Of a DNA stretch of 64,000 bases, positions 41,416 to 51,972 are shown one piece after another. The notes under the pieces were generated by a model. The model was not told the DNA's origin, ran no database searches, and saw only the letters and a program-made list of their open reading frames with translations. Location: contig CAWHCT010000005.1 of assembly GCA_963827785.1 (NCBI GenBank), positions 62,001 to 126,000 on the forward strand. The letters are read 5' to 3'. The stretch comes from Site-B1 sp963827785. GTDB taxonomy: Bacteria; Bacteroidota; Bacteroidia; Flavobacteriales; Flavobacteriaceae. The position numbers and the translations under genes are program-made. Numbering within the stretch: position 1 is the stretch's first letter; each line of letters begins with the position of its first letter.

Positions 41416-43446
41416 TCATTTAATTAATCCGGCACGTCTAAGTAAGGCATCAGGTTTTGGCTCTTGTTTTCGAAACCTTTTGTAAAGTGTCATGGGATCT
41501 TCTGTTCCACCTTTGCTGAGGACGTTATCTTTAAAACTTTTTGCAACAGTTTGATTAAAAACGCCTTTTTCTTTAAATAATTCAAAGGCATCTGCATCCA
41601 GTACTTCTGCCCATTTATAGCTGTAGTAGCCTGAAGAGTATCCTCCTTGAAAGATATGTGAAAACGATGTGCTCATGCAATTTTCGGGAACATCCGGATA
41701 AAGTTGGGTGTCACCAAATGCTTTTATCTCATGTGCTTTTACGTCTTTAATATTTGTTGGGTCTTGACCATGCCAGCTCATATCCAATAACCCAAAACTC
41801 AACTGCCTTAAGGTCTGCATTCCTTCTTGAAACGTAGAAGAATCTTTGATTTTTTTTATCAGTTCCATAGGAATGACTTCTCCGGTTTCATAATGTTTAG
41901 CAAAAAGTTCTAAGGCTTCTTTTTCATAACACCAGTTCTCTAATATCTGACTTGGTAATTCAACAAAATCCCAATAGACGCTGGTTCCGGACAGACTTGG
42001 ATAAGTTGTTTTGGCTAACATCCCATGAAGTGCATGACCAAATTCATGGAATAAAGTTGTAACTTCATTAAAAGTGAGTAAGGATGGTTTGCTTTTTGTA
42101 GGTTTTGTGAAGTTGCAAACTATGGAAATATGGGGTCTTTCATCAACCTTGTTTTTTATGTATTGTGGTTTATAACTTGTCATCCATGCTCCATTACGTT
42201 TCCCTGGTCTAGGGAAAAAATCGGCATAAAAGATAGAAATCAATTCGTCATTATCATCAATAACTTTGTAGGTCAAAACATCTTCATGGTAGGTGTCGAC
42301 ATTATTAATTTTTTCAAAGTTTAATCCAAATAACTTTTTGGAGACCAAAAACACACCATCTATTACATTTTCCAATTTAAAATAAGGTTTCAGTTTTTCG
42401 TCATCCAGATCAAAAAGTTTTTGTTTTAGTTTTTCTGAATAATAAGCAGAATCCCACTTTTCAAGCCTATCTATCCCATCAAGTTTTTTTGCAAAAGATT
42501 CAAGATCTTTAAATTCTTTCAATGCTGCTGGTTTAGCTTTTTCCAACAAATCAAGAAGAAACCCGGTTACTTTTTCCGGTGTTTTGGCCATTCGTTCTTC
42601 CAGTACAAAATGGGCATGTGACCGGTAACCTAGAAGTTTTGCCCTTTGATAACGTAAATTTGAAATATCCAAAACATTTTTTTGGTTATCCAGAGAATCA
42701 TTTTTGAATCCTTTACTACCAAAAGCGAGGCTTAATTTTTTACGTAAATCGCGGTTATCAGCGTACTTCATAAAAGGAATATAACTAGGATAATCCAAAG
42801 TAATTAACCAACCTTTTTTGTTTTTAGCTTCTGCTAATTGCTTTGCAGCCTCTTTTTCTCCCTCAGGCAACCCTGAAAGGTCCTTTGGATTAGTAATTAA
42901 TAATTCATATTTGTTGGTCTCTGCTAGAACGTTTTCACCGAATTTTAATTTTAGCTTAGATAGCTTTTTATCGATGTCTCGAAGTTGTTGTTTTTTATCT
43001 TCGGGTAAATTGGCGCCATTTCTGGAAAAACTCTTGTATTTCTTGTCAAGAAGCATATCCTGTTCAGGAGTTAAATTCAAGTCGTCTTTAATTTCATGTA
43101 GGGCTTTTATCCTTTTAAAAAGTTTCTTGTTTAATCGGATATCATTGCTGAATTCCGATAGCATTGGAGATACTTTTTGAGCTATTTTTTGTATTTTATC
43201 ATTAGTTTCTGCAGAATTCAAATTAAAGAATAAGCTAGTCACTCTGTCTAGTAGTTCACCCGAAAAATCTAATGCTTCAATTGTGTTTTTATATGATGGT
43301 ATCTCCTTATTATTAGCTATGACATCAATTTCATTTTTGGCCTCTTCAATAAGTTGTTTTATTGCCGGTAGGAAGTCCTGATCTTTAATCTTTGCAAATG
43401 GAGCTGTATTAAATGGTGTTGTAAACTTTTTAGTTAATAAATTCAT
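41416..43446 (-). CDS. M3 family metallopeptidase (oligopeptidase/Dcp-like)
   Basis: A zinc oligopeptidase that degrades short peptides. The catalytic HEFGH lies near residue 467, within TLFHEFGHALHGML, followed by WDFVELPSQILENW, which supplies the third zinc ligand Glu. The C-terminal FSHIFQGGYSSGYYSYKWAEVLDADAF is typical of the M3A group. I start at ATG 43446 (MNLLTKKF, 676 residues) rather than the upstream TTG at 43467, because a promoter at 43475-43504 would place transcription start almost on the TTG. No signal peptide is seen, so it is probably cytoplasmic. Confidence 0.92.
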   Translation of the reverse strand: MNLLTKKFTTPFNTAPFAKIKDQDFLPAIKQLIEEAKNEIDVIANNKEIPSYKNTIEALDFSGELLDRVTSLFFNLNSAETNDKIQKIAQKVSPMLSEFSNDIRLNKKLFKRIKALHEIKDDLNLTPEQDMLLDKKYKSFSRNGANLPEDKKQQLRDIDKKLSKLKLKFGENVLAETNKYELLITNPKDLSGLPEGEKEAAKQLAEAKNKKGWLITLDYPSYIPFMKYADNRDLRKKLSLAFGSKGFKNDSLDNQKNVLDISNLRYQRAKLLGYRSHAHFVLEERMAKTPEKVTGFLLDLLEKAKPAALKEFKDLESFAKKLDGIDRLEKWDSAYYSEKLKQKLFDLDDEKLKPYFKLENVIDGVFLVSKKLFGLNFEKINNVDTYHEDVLTYKVIDDNDELISIFYADFFPRPGKRNGAWMTSYKPQYIKNKVDERPHISIVCNFTKPTKSKPSLLTFNEVTTLFHEFGHALHGMLAKTTYPSLSGTSVYWDFVELPSQILENWCYEKEALELFAKHYETGEVIPMELIKKIKDSSTFQEGMQTLRQLSFGLLDMSWHGQDPTNIKDVKAHEIKAFGDTQLYPDVPENCMSTSFSHIFQGGYSSGYYSYKWAEVLDADAFELFKEKGVFNQTVAKSFKDNVLSKGGTEDPMTLYKRFRKQEPKPDALLRRAGLIK

Positions 43447-43474
43447 TGCTGTATCCGGTTTTTCCAATAAGTCA

Positions 43475-43504
43475 CAAAAATATAATTTCGGTACAATTAA
43501 GCAA
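43475..43504 (-). promoter_or_regulatory. Promoter of the M3 peptidase gene (TTG-N19-TATTTTTG)
   Basis: On the minus strand TTG and TATTTTTG are separated by 19 bases, matching both parts of the flavobacterial consensus (TTG, 17-23 bases, TAnnTTTG). This is the best promoter in the window. Confidence 0.65.
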
Positions 43505-43737
43505 CTATATTATTTCTCTAATTAGTTTGAAAGAGTATGAGTTTTATAATAATGATCTGAAAATCAATGATAATCCTTTAAATTGTTTATAAATTATATT
43601 ACTAAATTAAACAACAAAAAGCGTTATAACGGTAAAAAAATACATATAAACGAATAAATATTGAAAATACTACAAAAAAAATTGATAATTTATAAAAATA
43701 TATTTACTTTGCGCTTCCTAAATCGAAACAATACCAA

Positions 43738-46152
43738 ATGAAAAGATTATTTCAGATCTTTTATTTTTTATCTTTTATATCAATAGCGCAACCTTCTTCA
43801 GAAGGAATGTATTTTGATGGTGTGAATGATAATTTGACTGTTCCTAATACATCAAATATCAATAGCACGACTACAAATAACAGAACGTACGAAACATATT
43901 TTAAAGTAACTTCTACTACTTCACGACAAATTATTATGAAAGAAGGTGGAGGTACCCGAGCAGTTATTATTTATGTTGAGAATGGTTATATAATTTTGGG
44001 TGCTTATAATAGAGCCGATTACAGCCCTCAATGGCAAGGAACATTCTACAGAAAAGCAATAACTGCCAATACCTGGTACCACATTGCTTTGGTATTCGAT
44101 AATGCTCAACCCGGGAATAATCCAGGTAATCCTATGAATGCTACCGCGAATAATTCTTTAAAGTTTTATATGGATGGCGTTCTTGAGGCCGATAATTCCG
44201 GTTACCAGCTTGGTAGTCATAATTCAATAAGACTGGGTTATAAGAATGAAACATTGCGATTTCCAAATTGCGGAACCTGGAATGCAACTTCCGGGTCTTC
44301 AGAATACTGTTTTGGTTCATTAACAAATGATACAGGATCAAATGAATATTACTTTCAGGGAAATCTCTGGGGTTTTAGAGTTTGGAATGACGTAAGGACA
44401 GTGACTGAGATTAACGATAACATGGATGATATTATCACATCCTTGGGTACAGATGATCTTGTTGCGGCCTTGGATGGTGACACCATGACTTATTTGAATA
44501 GCAGTGATAATCCTGTGGATGTCTCCAATTCAAATCCTCCCGCTCCTATTACCTGGAGTGCAACTGCAAGTTCTTCTAATTGGAATACTGGAAGCAACTG
44601 GGTTGGCGGATCTGTTCCTAATGCGGATAGATTGGAAGATGCTATAATACAAGTTTCAACTAACTATCCGGTTATTACATCCCATGTTGTCGCTGGAGAT
44701 ATTCAAGTTCAGGCTGGTGCAGAAATTACAATAAATGATGGTGGCACTCTTGATGTTAGTTATGATTTGATAAATAATGGTACAATATCAGTAAATCTAT
44801 ACAATACAGACGCGAGTGGTGGAGGTGCGTTAATAACCAGAGAGGCAAAAGCTGTTTCCGGTACAGGTGTTTTTATAATCAATAGAGAAACTCCTAATTA
44901 TCCTCAAGATTATTATTCAATATGGTCGACTCCTGTGCTTGAGGCAGATTCCAAGATAAGTACAATATTTACTAATGATATTATTGGATATAGATATGAT
45001 TCTTCTCAAAATCCTTCTGCTTATGTACAAGTTTCAAATAGTTCCAATATGGAAGAAGGGAAAGGATATTTCATAAGGTCAGATAGTTATTCAGGTGCTT
45101 TGACAAGAACATTCACAGGAACTGTCAATAACGGAGATATTACGAATCCAATTTATTATAATGGCCCTTCAGATAATTTTAATTTAATTGGGAATCCATA
45201 TTCTTCTGCATTAAGTTGGACTGAATTTTATGCCGATAACAGCGATGTTATTGAGGGAACCATGTACTATTGGAATCAAAGTCAGGTTGGACCTAATAAT
45301 TCGGCTTCAGATTATATAAGTTATAATACAACGGGTTCCAGTGAACCTGGTACAACAGGAAATATAGCAACCGGTTTAGGGGTATTTGTGAAGTCTATTC
45401 AACCAGGTTCTGTAACTTTTAAAAATACACAACGAGTAGTAGGAAGTAATAATCAGTTCTTTAGATCTGCCAGTAACTCTGATGACGGAAAATCATGGTT
45501 CAGATTAACAGGGCCTAATGGTTATAGTCCTATTTTGATAGGATTTGTTCCAGGAGCTACAAATGGCTACGAAAATACTTATGACGGTGTTTTTGTGAAT
45601 GAGGGAGCTGCCGTTGAATTCTATAGCTTTATTGATTCGAATAAATACGAAATTCAAGGTCGAGAAGTGTTACAGCCTAATCAGCAGATTAGTGTACCAC
45701 TGGGATTTCAAGTAACTACAGCCGGTGATTATACTATTTCAAGAGTTTTGGATTACATCCCAACAGATTTTGAGATTTTTTTAGAGGATACTCTTTTAAA
45801 CACGATGACCGATTTAAGGACTTCAGATTATACCTTTAATATATCTAGTCCTGTTGAAGATAATAACAGATTCATCATGCACTACAATTATAGTAGCACA
45901 TTGGGTGTAAATGATCTTGTTGATGAATCAAATCAAATTCGCGCATTCTTCCGGGACAATAATTTGGTTACTACAACTAGTATTGGTAAGCAAATAGAAA
46001 CCATTCAATTATTTGATCTTACCGGGAAAGAACTTCTTAGCTCAACTTTTAATGAGACCTTGAACACACGACATCTATCTTCTGGAATTTATATTGTAAA
46101 ATATTCTTTGCAAGATTCCGGGAGTTTAACTAAAAAAGTCATAAAAAGCTAG
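43738..46152 (+). CDS. LamG-domain protein exported by type IX secretion (copy 1)
   Basis: An 804-residue cell-surface or secreted protein. It begins with a signal peptide (KRLFQIFYFLSFISIAQ). A concanavalin-like LamG domain occupies about residues 20-230 (MYFDGVNDNLTVPNTS, NTWYHIALVFDN, FYMDGVLEADNSGY, LWGFRVWNDVRT). A module with WNTGSNWVGGSVPN and DIQVQAGAEITINDGGTLDV follows, then a long beta-rich region (IWSTPVLEADSK, NLIGNPYSSALSW). The last ~70 residues, with IQLFDLTGKELLSS and GIYIVKY, form a type A T9SS sorting domain ending KKVIKS. The ligand is unknown; the LamG fold suggests glycan or adhesion binding. A paralogue follows at 46387. The 5' region (43505-43737) is A+T-rich with no other gene. 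Confidence 0.88.
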   Translation: MKRLFQIFYFLSFISIAQPSSEGMYFDGVNDNLTVPNTSNINSTTTNNRTYETYFKVTSTTSRQIIMKEGGGTRAVIIYVENGYIILGAYNRADYSPQWQGTFYRKAITANTWYHIALVFDNAQPGNNPGNPMNATANNSLKFYMDGVLEADNSGYQLGSHNSIRLGYKNETLRFPNCGTWNATSGSSEYCFGSLTNDTGSNEYYFQGNLWGFRVWNDVRTVTEINDNMDDIITSLGTDDLVAALDGDTMTYLNSSDNPVDVSNSNPPAPITWSATASSSNWNTGSNWVGGSVPNADRLEDAIIQVSTNYPVITSHVVAGDIQVQAGAEITINDGGTLDVSYDLINNGTISVNLYNTDASGGGALITREAKAVSGTGVFIINRETPNYPQDYYSIWSTPVLEADSKISTIFTNDIIGYRYDSSQNPSAYVQVSNSSNMEEGKGYFIRSDSYSGALTRTFTGTVNNGDITNPIYYNGPSDNFNLIGNPYSSALSWTEFYADNSDVIEGTMYYWNQSQVGPNNSASDYISYNTTGSSEPGTTGNIATGLGVFVKSIQPGSVTFKNTQRVVGSNNQFFRSASNSDDGKSWFRLTGPNGYSPILIGFVPGATNGYENTYDGVFVNEGAAVEFYSFIDSNKYEIQGREVLQPNQQISVPLGFQVTTAGDYTISRVLDYIPTDFEIFLEDTLLNTMTDLRTSDYTFNISSPVEDNNRFIMHYNYSSTLGVNDLVDESNQIRAFFRDNNLVTTTSIGKQIETIQLFDLTGKELLSSTFNETLNTRHLSSGIYIVKYSLQDSGSLTKKVIKS

Positions 46153-46176
46153 CCTTTTTACTCCCCTTAAATTCTA

Positions 46177-46204
46177 AAAAGCCATAACAAGGATATGGCC
46201 TTTT
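46177..46204 (+). terminator. Terminator between the two LamG genes
   Basis: The stem AAAAGCCATA/TATGGCCTTTT has one bulge and ends in four T, making it a weak to moderate terminator. Confidence 0.6.
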
Positions 46205-46386
46205 GTAGTATTGATTCTACAATTTTATGTATTACATCGAAAATATTTGCATATTAACTTATTTCTTATGTAGCATTTATTACATTCAGTATTCAATTCC
46301 CTCAAAAACTGTTGACTTTAAATTTAAGAATTCAGCACTTTTTAGGGGATTTTTTGAAATAATTGTAAAACCCAAATCCCAAGTCT

Positions 46387-48817
46387 ATGAGAACTTTTAC
46401 CCTACTATTGGGTCTCATGTTTTTCGCGATCGTTAGTGCACAGGCCCAGGCACCAAATAACGGTTTTTATGTTAATAGTATAGAAAAGGACGTATTCAAA
46501 GTCCCTGATTCTGATGTTATTAACCACGTTCAAATTAACAATCGTACCTACGAAACCTATTTTTATGCCAACTCTACAGTTGCCAGACAATTCATTTTTA
46601 TGGAAGGCAATGATAAAAGAGGAATTTTAGCATATATAGAAAATGGTTATCTAATACTAGGTGCCTATAATATTGATAATGACTATACCAATTTATGGAC
46701 GGGAACTTATTTTAGAAAACCTATCTCAGCAAGTACCTGGTATCATGTTGCAATGGTTTTTGATAATTTATCCGTTCCTTCACCAGCTTTGCCGGTTTCT
46801 GCCATAGATAATACTAATTTTAAATGGTATCTGGATGGTGTGCTACAAGATGAAAAAGCCGGATTTCAAATTGGAGGAAATGGAAATCATAATAATTTGA
46901 ATATTGGATTTAAGGATGACAAATTGTTTTTTCCAACTGCTGGAGCAACCTGGACTTTATCCGGGCTTTCGGAATATTCATTTGGAGAACAAATAAATGA
47001 AGATGGTGGAGGTGAAAACTATTTTGACGGTTATTTATGGGGTTTCCGAGTTTGGAACACATGCAAGAACTCAAACCGAAATTGACACTAATAAAACGAA
47101 TTTGATATTACAGTCAGAAGACACGGATTTATTAGCCGTTTTAGATGGTGATACAGTAACTTTTTTAGACAATAATAGTTTACCAGATGTTAGAGATAGT
47201 GAAGGTGGTCTAACAGTTAAAGAATGGGAAGGCAATACCGATACAAATTGGTCTACACCAACAAATTGGAAAAATGATCTTGTACCGGATAATGCAAAAC
47301 AGGAACCTGTTAAAATTAAAAGAAATAGTAGTTTTTACCCAACTATAAATACAACTGTAACAGTTGGAGATATTGAACTTGAAGCGGATGGTACCACACC
47401 TGGAGCAATTACAATTGCAGATGGAGGTACTCTGGATGTGGCATACGATTTAGTGAACAATGGTGATCTAGTGATTGAGGATAATGGTTCATTACAAGTA
47501 AGAGAAAGTAATCCTATTGCAGGAACAGGATCTGTTAATATAAGCAGAAGTACTCCAGATTATCCCGCAGATTTTTATTCTATTTGGTCCACTCCTGTTG
47601 CTGAAGCAGATTCACAGATGAATACGATTTTTACAAATTCTATTATCGCATATGAATATGATGCGTCGCAAAATCCTTCCGCATATGTGCAGGTTTCTCC
47701 TTCGGCCAATATGAAAGTTGGTAAAGGGTATTTTATTCGTTCCGATAGTGAATCTGGTGTAATAACAAGAACTTTTTCCGGAACCCTAAATAACGGAAAT
47801 GTGGACATACCTATATATTACAACAGCCCTACAGATAAAGCAAACTTAATAGGAAATCCTTATGCATCAGCTATTAACTGGAAAAAAGTATATGAAGATA
47901 ATAGTGATGTTTTGGAAGGCACGATTTATTACTGGAGTCAAAGTATGACTGGGGCAAATAATAATTCAGGAGATTATAAAAGCTATAATTATGGCATGGG
48001 TCCTTCAGATTTTGGAATTACAGAATTTATATCGGCAGGCCTTGGGGTATTTGTAAAATCATTACAGCCAGGAACTATGACCTTTAAAAACAGTCATCAG
48101 GTGACTGGAAATAATGATCAATTCTTTAGAACGAATGAGAATGAAGATGATGGAAAATCATGGTTCAGATTGTCAGGTTCTATGGGATACAGCCCTATAT
48201 TGATTGGTTTTATTCCCGGAGCAACAGACGATTATGAAACCATGTATGATGCTACCTTTATTAGTGAAGGTGCATCCATAGAATTTTACAGTTTATTAGA
48301 TCCAAACAAGCTTGAGATCCAGGGAAGATCAGAATTACAGGAAAATCAAAACATAGAAATTCCTCTTGGTTATCAAGTTGTTAGTTCAGGAGATTACACT
48401 GTCTCTATTGTTTTGGAATATATAGACCCAATGTTTGAAATTCTTTTAGAAGACAAATTATTAGGTATTACCACCGATTTAAGACAAACAAATTACACAT
48501 TCAATGTACCTAGTCCTATAGAGGATCACAGTAGATTTGTTTTACATTATGACTATGCCGCTCAGTTGGGTATTGATGATTCTGTCATCGGTCAAAAAGA
48601 AGTTCATACTTACTTTGTAAACGATCAGCTTATGACCAACGTAAATAATGATATGCAACCAGACACAATCCAGTTGTTTGATGTTTTAGGAAAAGAAGTA
48701 ATGAATGCTAACTTCAAGAAAAAAGTATCAACACATAATATAGAGCCTGGTATTTATATTGTGAAATACAACTTTGAAGATTCAAAATCTGTTTCGAAAA
48801 AGGTCATTAAACGATAA
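46387..48817 (+). CDS. LamG-domain T9SS cargo protein (copy 2, one frameshift)
   Basis: A paralogue of the preceding gene with the same domain order. A signal peptide (MRTFTLLLGLMFFAIVSAQAQ) precedes a LamG domain with VQINNRTYETYF, STWYHVAMVFDN and LWGFRVWN. The WSTPTNWKNDLVPDN module, the long beta region (FYSIWSTPVAEADSQ, LIGNPYASAINW) and the sorting tail IQLFDVLGKEVMNANF to KKVIKR follow. One extra base near 47062 breaks the frame after VWNT; the protein continues in the next frame with ARTQTEIDTNK, exactly where copy 1 reads VRTVTEIND. Reconstructed length is about 810 residues. The break may be error or recent inactivation of one copy. Confidence 0.85.
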
Positions 48818-49001
48818 AACCGTAAGTTACAACGAATAATTATAAACACTTAATCGATGATAATTGTTAATAGTCGGTTAATAAAATAAAAATATTGTTA
48901 ATAACTTGTGTAATTGCTTAAATTTTAACAATTTAGTAGTATCAATTTTTTCAAGTTAGATAAAATCTTCTAATAATAAGAATTAATTGATTAATAGCAG
49001 T

Positions 49002-49029
49002 AAAAGCCTCGAGACTATCGGGGCTTTTT
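49002..49029. terminator. Bidirectional terminator between LamG copy 2 and purE
   Basis: The stem AAAAGCC(T)CGA/TCGGGGCTTTTT has T runs on both strands. It sits between convergent genes, and its last bases touch the purE stop codon. Bases 48818-49001 hold nothing else I can name. Confidence 0.85.
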
Positions 49030-49519
49030 ACTTTAATTTCTTTGAAGATTCTTCTACTTTAATTTTTAATCCATTTTTATAATCAATGATTTTTTTCTGC
49101 ACAGTTTTGTCGGAAGAACCAATGATTTGTGCTGCCAATATACCTGCATTCTTTGCACCATTCAAAGCAACGGTTGCAACCGGAACACCTCCGGGCATTT
49201 GTAAAATGGATAAGACAGAATCCCATCCATCTATTGAATTGCTGCTTTTAACAGGAACTCCAATAACAGGTAATGGAGATAATGATGCTATCATTCCCGG
49301 TAAGTGAGCTGCTCCTCCTGCACCTGCAATTATAACATTGATGCCTCTAGTGTGTGCATTCTTGCCATACTCAAACATTTTATCCGGGGTTCTGTGCGCC
49401 GAAACAATATCTAATTCAACATCGATATTAAATTCTTTTAAGATATCAATAGCATCCTGCATAACCGGAAGATCACTATTACTACCCATTATTACTGCAA
49501 CTTTACTCATCTTATTCAC
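49028..49519 (-). CDS. purE: N5-carboxyaminoimidazole ribonucleotide mutase
   Basis: PurE rearranges N5-CAIR to CAIR in purine synthesis. The 163-residue protein has the class I pattern IMGSNSDLPVMQDA, VSAHRTPDKM, IAGAGGAAHLPGMIAS and PVIGVPVKSS. The start overlaps the end of purK by 8 bases; purK acts just before PurE in the pathway, so the two are translationally coupled. Confidence 0.96.
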   Translation of the reverse strand: MNKMSKVAVIMGSNSDLPVMQDAIDILKEFNIDVELDIVSAHRTPDKMFEYGKNAHTRGINVIIAGAGGAAHLPGMIASLSPLPVIGVPVKSSNSIDGWDSVLSILQMPGGVPVATVALNGAKNAGILAAQIIGSSDKTVQKKIIDYKNGLKIKVEESSKKLK

Positions 49520-50666
49520 TTATTACTTTAATTGTTTTCTTTACTTCCTGTGCAATTCTTCTTGCCTCATTAATATCTTCATGAACTATGGTTACATGTC
49601 CCATTTTTCTGAAAGGTCTGGTCTGTTTTTTACCATAAATATGGGGAATAACACCTTTAAGTTCTAAGATTTGCTCAATATTTTTATAAACAACATTTCC
49701 TGTATAATCCTCATGTCCTACTAAATTGACCATGACTCCACCAGCTTTTTTCTCGGTGCTTCCCATTGGTAAATTTAAAATAGCTCTTATGTGTTGTTCG
49801 AATTGTGACGTATAGTTTGATTCGATGGTATGATGTCCCGAATTATGTGGACGTGGAGCCACTTCATTGATGAGAATTTCATCATTTTTAGTGAGAAACA
49901 TTTCAACAGCCAATAGCCCAACATGTTCAAATGCGGCTGATGTTTTTAGGGCTAACAATTCTGCTTTACTGGCTATTTCTTTTGAAATTCTTGCAGGACA
50001 GATCACATATTCAACTTGATTGGCTTCCATATGGAATTCCATTTCCACAACAGGATAAGTTACCTTATCACCATTGATATTTCTTGCAACAATTACCGAA
50101 AGTTCATTTTTAAATGGAACAAATTCTTCAACAACGCACTCTCCATTTGGCAAGCTCTCCAGATCAGAATAGGTCTTAACAATTTTTACACCCATCCCAT
50201 CATACCCAAATTGAGCACTTTTCCAAACGAAAGGAAAATTAAGTGATTGGTGTTTAATAGCCGTTAAAATCTCATCCTTGTAAGCAAACCTCGAAAAAGC
50301 AGCAGTTGGTAAATTGTGATCTACATAAAATAGTTTCTGTTTGACCTTATTTTGGATGGTGCGAATGGTTTTTGCCTGGGGATATACTTTTACACCTTTT
50401 TTTTCCAGTGCTTCCAGTGCATCAACATTCACATTTTCTATTTCAATGGTTAATACATCAACTCGCTTACCAAAATTATAAACAGTATCATAGTCCATTA
50501 AATCGCCTTTAAAAAACTCATTGCAGGCTATTTTACAAGGTGCATCGTCATTAGCATCTAAAACACAGGTGTAAATATCAAATTTTCTGGTTTCGTTTAG
50601 AAGCATTTTCCCTAATTGTCCACCACCAAGAATACCGAGTTTGAAATTGGATGAGAAGTAGTTCAT
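49512..50666 (-). CDS. purK: 5-(carboxyamino)imidazole ribonucleotide synthase
   Basis: PurK uses ATP and bicarbonate to carboxylate AIR to N5-CAIR. It is an ATP-grasp enzyme of 384 residues. The N-terminus has LGILGGGQLGKMLL, then FVWKSAQFGYDGMGVKIV of the ATP-grasp lid, CVVEEFVPFKNELSVIVARN, and EVAPRPHNSGHHTIE with metal ligands. The C-terminus has the typical HIYGKKQTRPFRKMGHVTI. It is first in the purK-purE operon. Confidence 0.96.
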   Translation of the reverse strand: MNYFSSNFKLGILGGGQLGKMLLNETRKFDIYTCVLDANDDAPCKIACNEFFKGDLMDYDTVYNFGKRVDVLTIEIENVNVDALEALEKKGVKVYPQAKTIRTIQNKVKQKLFYVDHNLPTAAFSRFAYKDEILTAIKHQSLNFPFVWKSAQFGYDGMGVKIVKTYSDLESLPNGECVVEEFVPFKNELSVIVARNINGDKVTYPVVEMEFHMEANQVEYVICPARISKEIASKAELLALKTSAAFEHVGLLAVEMFLTKNDEILINEVAPRPHNSGHHTIESNYTSQFEQHIRAILNLPMGSTEKKAGGVMVNLVGHEDYTGNVVYKNIEQILELKGVIPHIYGKKQTRPFRKMGHVTIVHEDINEARRIAQEVKKTIKVISE

Positions 50667-50701
50667 TAAGTTAATTCTGGCTTAATCTATTACGTGTTCC
50701 A

Positions 50702-50709
50702 CAAAAATA
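50702..50709 (-). promoter_or_regulatory. purK -7 promoter element (TATTTTTG)
   Basis: On the minus strand TATTTTTG ends 35 bases before the purK ATG. Confidence 0.5.
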
Positions 50710-50774
50710 CATTTAAAAATTAAACTAAGTTATAAAAAGGTAAATCAAAAATCGTAATTCGATATTCAAATGAT

Positions 50775-50782
50775 TATCTTTG
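50775..50782 (+). promoter_or_regulatory. hpt-adk -7 promoter element (TATCTTTG)
   Basis: TATCTTTG matches TAnnTTTG and ends 22 bases before the TTG start of the fusion gene. Confidence 0.5.
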
Positions 50783-50804
50783 CACTTCTTAAAAAGAATT
50801 AAAA

Positions 50805-51914
50805 TTGATTAAGCTTCACGATCTATATTTTAAACCATTTATTTCTGCCGAAAAAATAGACGAGGCAGTTCAGAAAATGGCCGATCAAATTTCTTTGGAT
50901 CTGGGTGATGTGGTTCCTGTTTTTGTAGGAATCTTGAATGGATCATTCATGCTTGTAAGTGATTTTGTTAAGAAATATCCAAAACCTTGCGAAGTGACTT
51001 TCATCAAGTTAGCTTCTTATGAAGGAGTAAAATCAACAGAAGATATTCAAAGGCTCATAGGGTTGACACAAGACCTTACAGGAAGAGAGGTTGTCATTTT
51101 AGAGGATATCATAGATTCTGGCAATACCTTGGAAGAAGTGCACAGGATATTTGAGAATGAAAATGTCAAATCCCTTAAGATCGCTACGCTATTCTATAAA
51201 CCGGAAGCATATAATAAGGACTACAAATTACACTATATAGGTATAAAAATCCCTAATAAATTTATTGTAGGATATGGTTTGGACTACAATGGATTGGGAA
51301 GAGATCTACCGGAAGTCTATCAACTAAAATCAGAACAACCAATGACAAATCTAGTACTCTTTGGCCCTCCTGGAGCAGGTAAAGGAACTCAAGCCGATTT
51401 TTTGAAGGAAAAATACAATCTAGTGCATATTTCTACGGGCGATGTCTTTCGATATAATATCAAAAATAAAACAGCTTTAGGAATGCTTGCCAAATCCTAT
51501 ATGGATAAGGGAGAATTGGTTCCTGATAAGGTAACGATCGATATGTTGAATGCAGAGGTTGATAAAAATGCAGGTGCCAATGGATTTATTTTTGATGGAT
51601 TTCCACGCACAAATGCTCAGGCTGAAGCTTTGGATGAGTTAATGGAAGGGAAAGATTCCCAAATTAATGCTATGATCGCATTAGAAGTCGAAGACGAAGT
51701 TTTAGTACAACGTCTTCTAAAAAGAGGTAAGACTAGCGGTCGACCAGACGATGCTGATGAAGGCATTATAAGGAACAGAATAAAAGAATACTACTCAAAA
51801 ACAGCAATACTAAAGGACTATTTCTCTGCTCAAAACAAATATTTTGGGGTAAATGGTGTCGGCAGTATTGAAGATATTACAGTTCGTTTAAGTGCTGTGA
51901 TTGATAACTTATAG
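50805..51914 (+). CDS. adk: Fused hypoxanthine phosphoribosyltransferase-adenylate kinase
   Basis: One 369-residue chain with two purine enzymes. Residues 1-175 form an HPRT that salvages hypoxanthine or guanine with PRPP; the PRPP-binding loop is VVILEDIIDSGNT (residues 97-108), with VFVGILNGSFML before it. Residues 180-369 form a complete adenylate kinase with P-loop GPPGAGKGT (187-195), STGDVFRYNI, FIFDGFPRTNAQAEAL and the LID KRGKTSGRPDD, lacking the zinc-type long LID. The start is TTG 50805 (MIKLHDLYFKPF). An in-frame ATG at 51342, exactly at the domain junction, could allow separate translation of adenylate kinase. It is divergent from purK-purE and followed by obg after 58 bases. Confidence 0.93.
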   Translation: MIKLHDLYFKPFISAEKIDEAVQKMADQISLDLGDVVPVFVGILNGSFMLVSDFVKKYPKPCEVTFIKLASYEGVKSTEDIQRLIGLTQDLTGREVVILEDIIDSGNTLEEVHRIFENENVKSLKIATLFYKPEAYNKDYKLHYIGIKIPNKFIVGYGLDYNGLGRDLPEVYQLKSEQPMTNLVLFGPPGAGKGTQADFLKEKYNLVHISTGDVFRYNIKNKTALGMLAKSYMDKGELVPDKVTIDMLNAEVDKNAGANGFIFDGFPRTNAQAEALDELMEGKDSQINAMIALEVEDEVLVQRLLKRGKTSGRPDDADEGIIRNRIKEYYSKTAILKDYFSAQNKYFGVNGVGSIEDITVRLSAVIDNL

Positions 51915-51972
51915 ATTCTTCAAAGGAGTTTAAACTTTTAAAATTTAAACTTATAAACTTTAAACTCAATAA

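Noticed and set aside
46227..46436. Small 69-codon ORF between the LamG genes
   Set aside because: It overlaps the signal-peptide region of copy 2 in another frame and shows no family features.
49338..49667. 109-codon plus-strand ORF over purE/purK
   Set aside because: A shadow of two coupled, clearly conserved purine genes.
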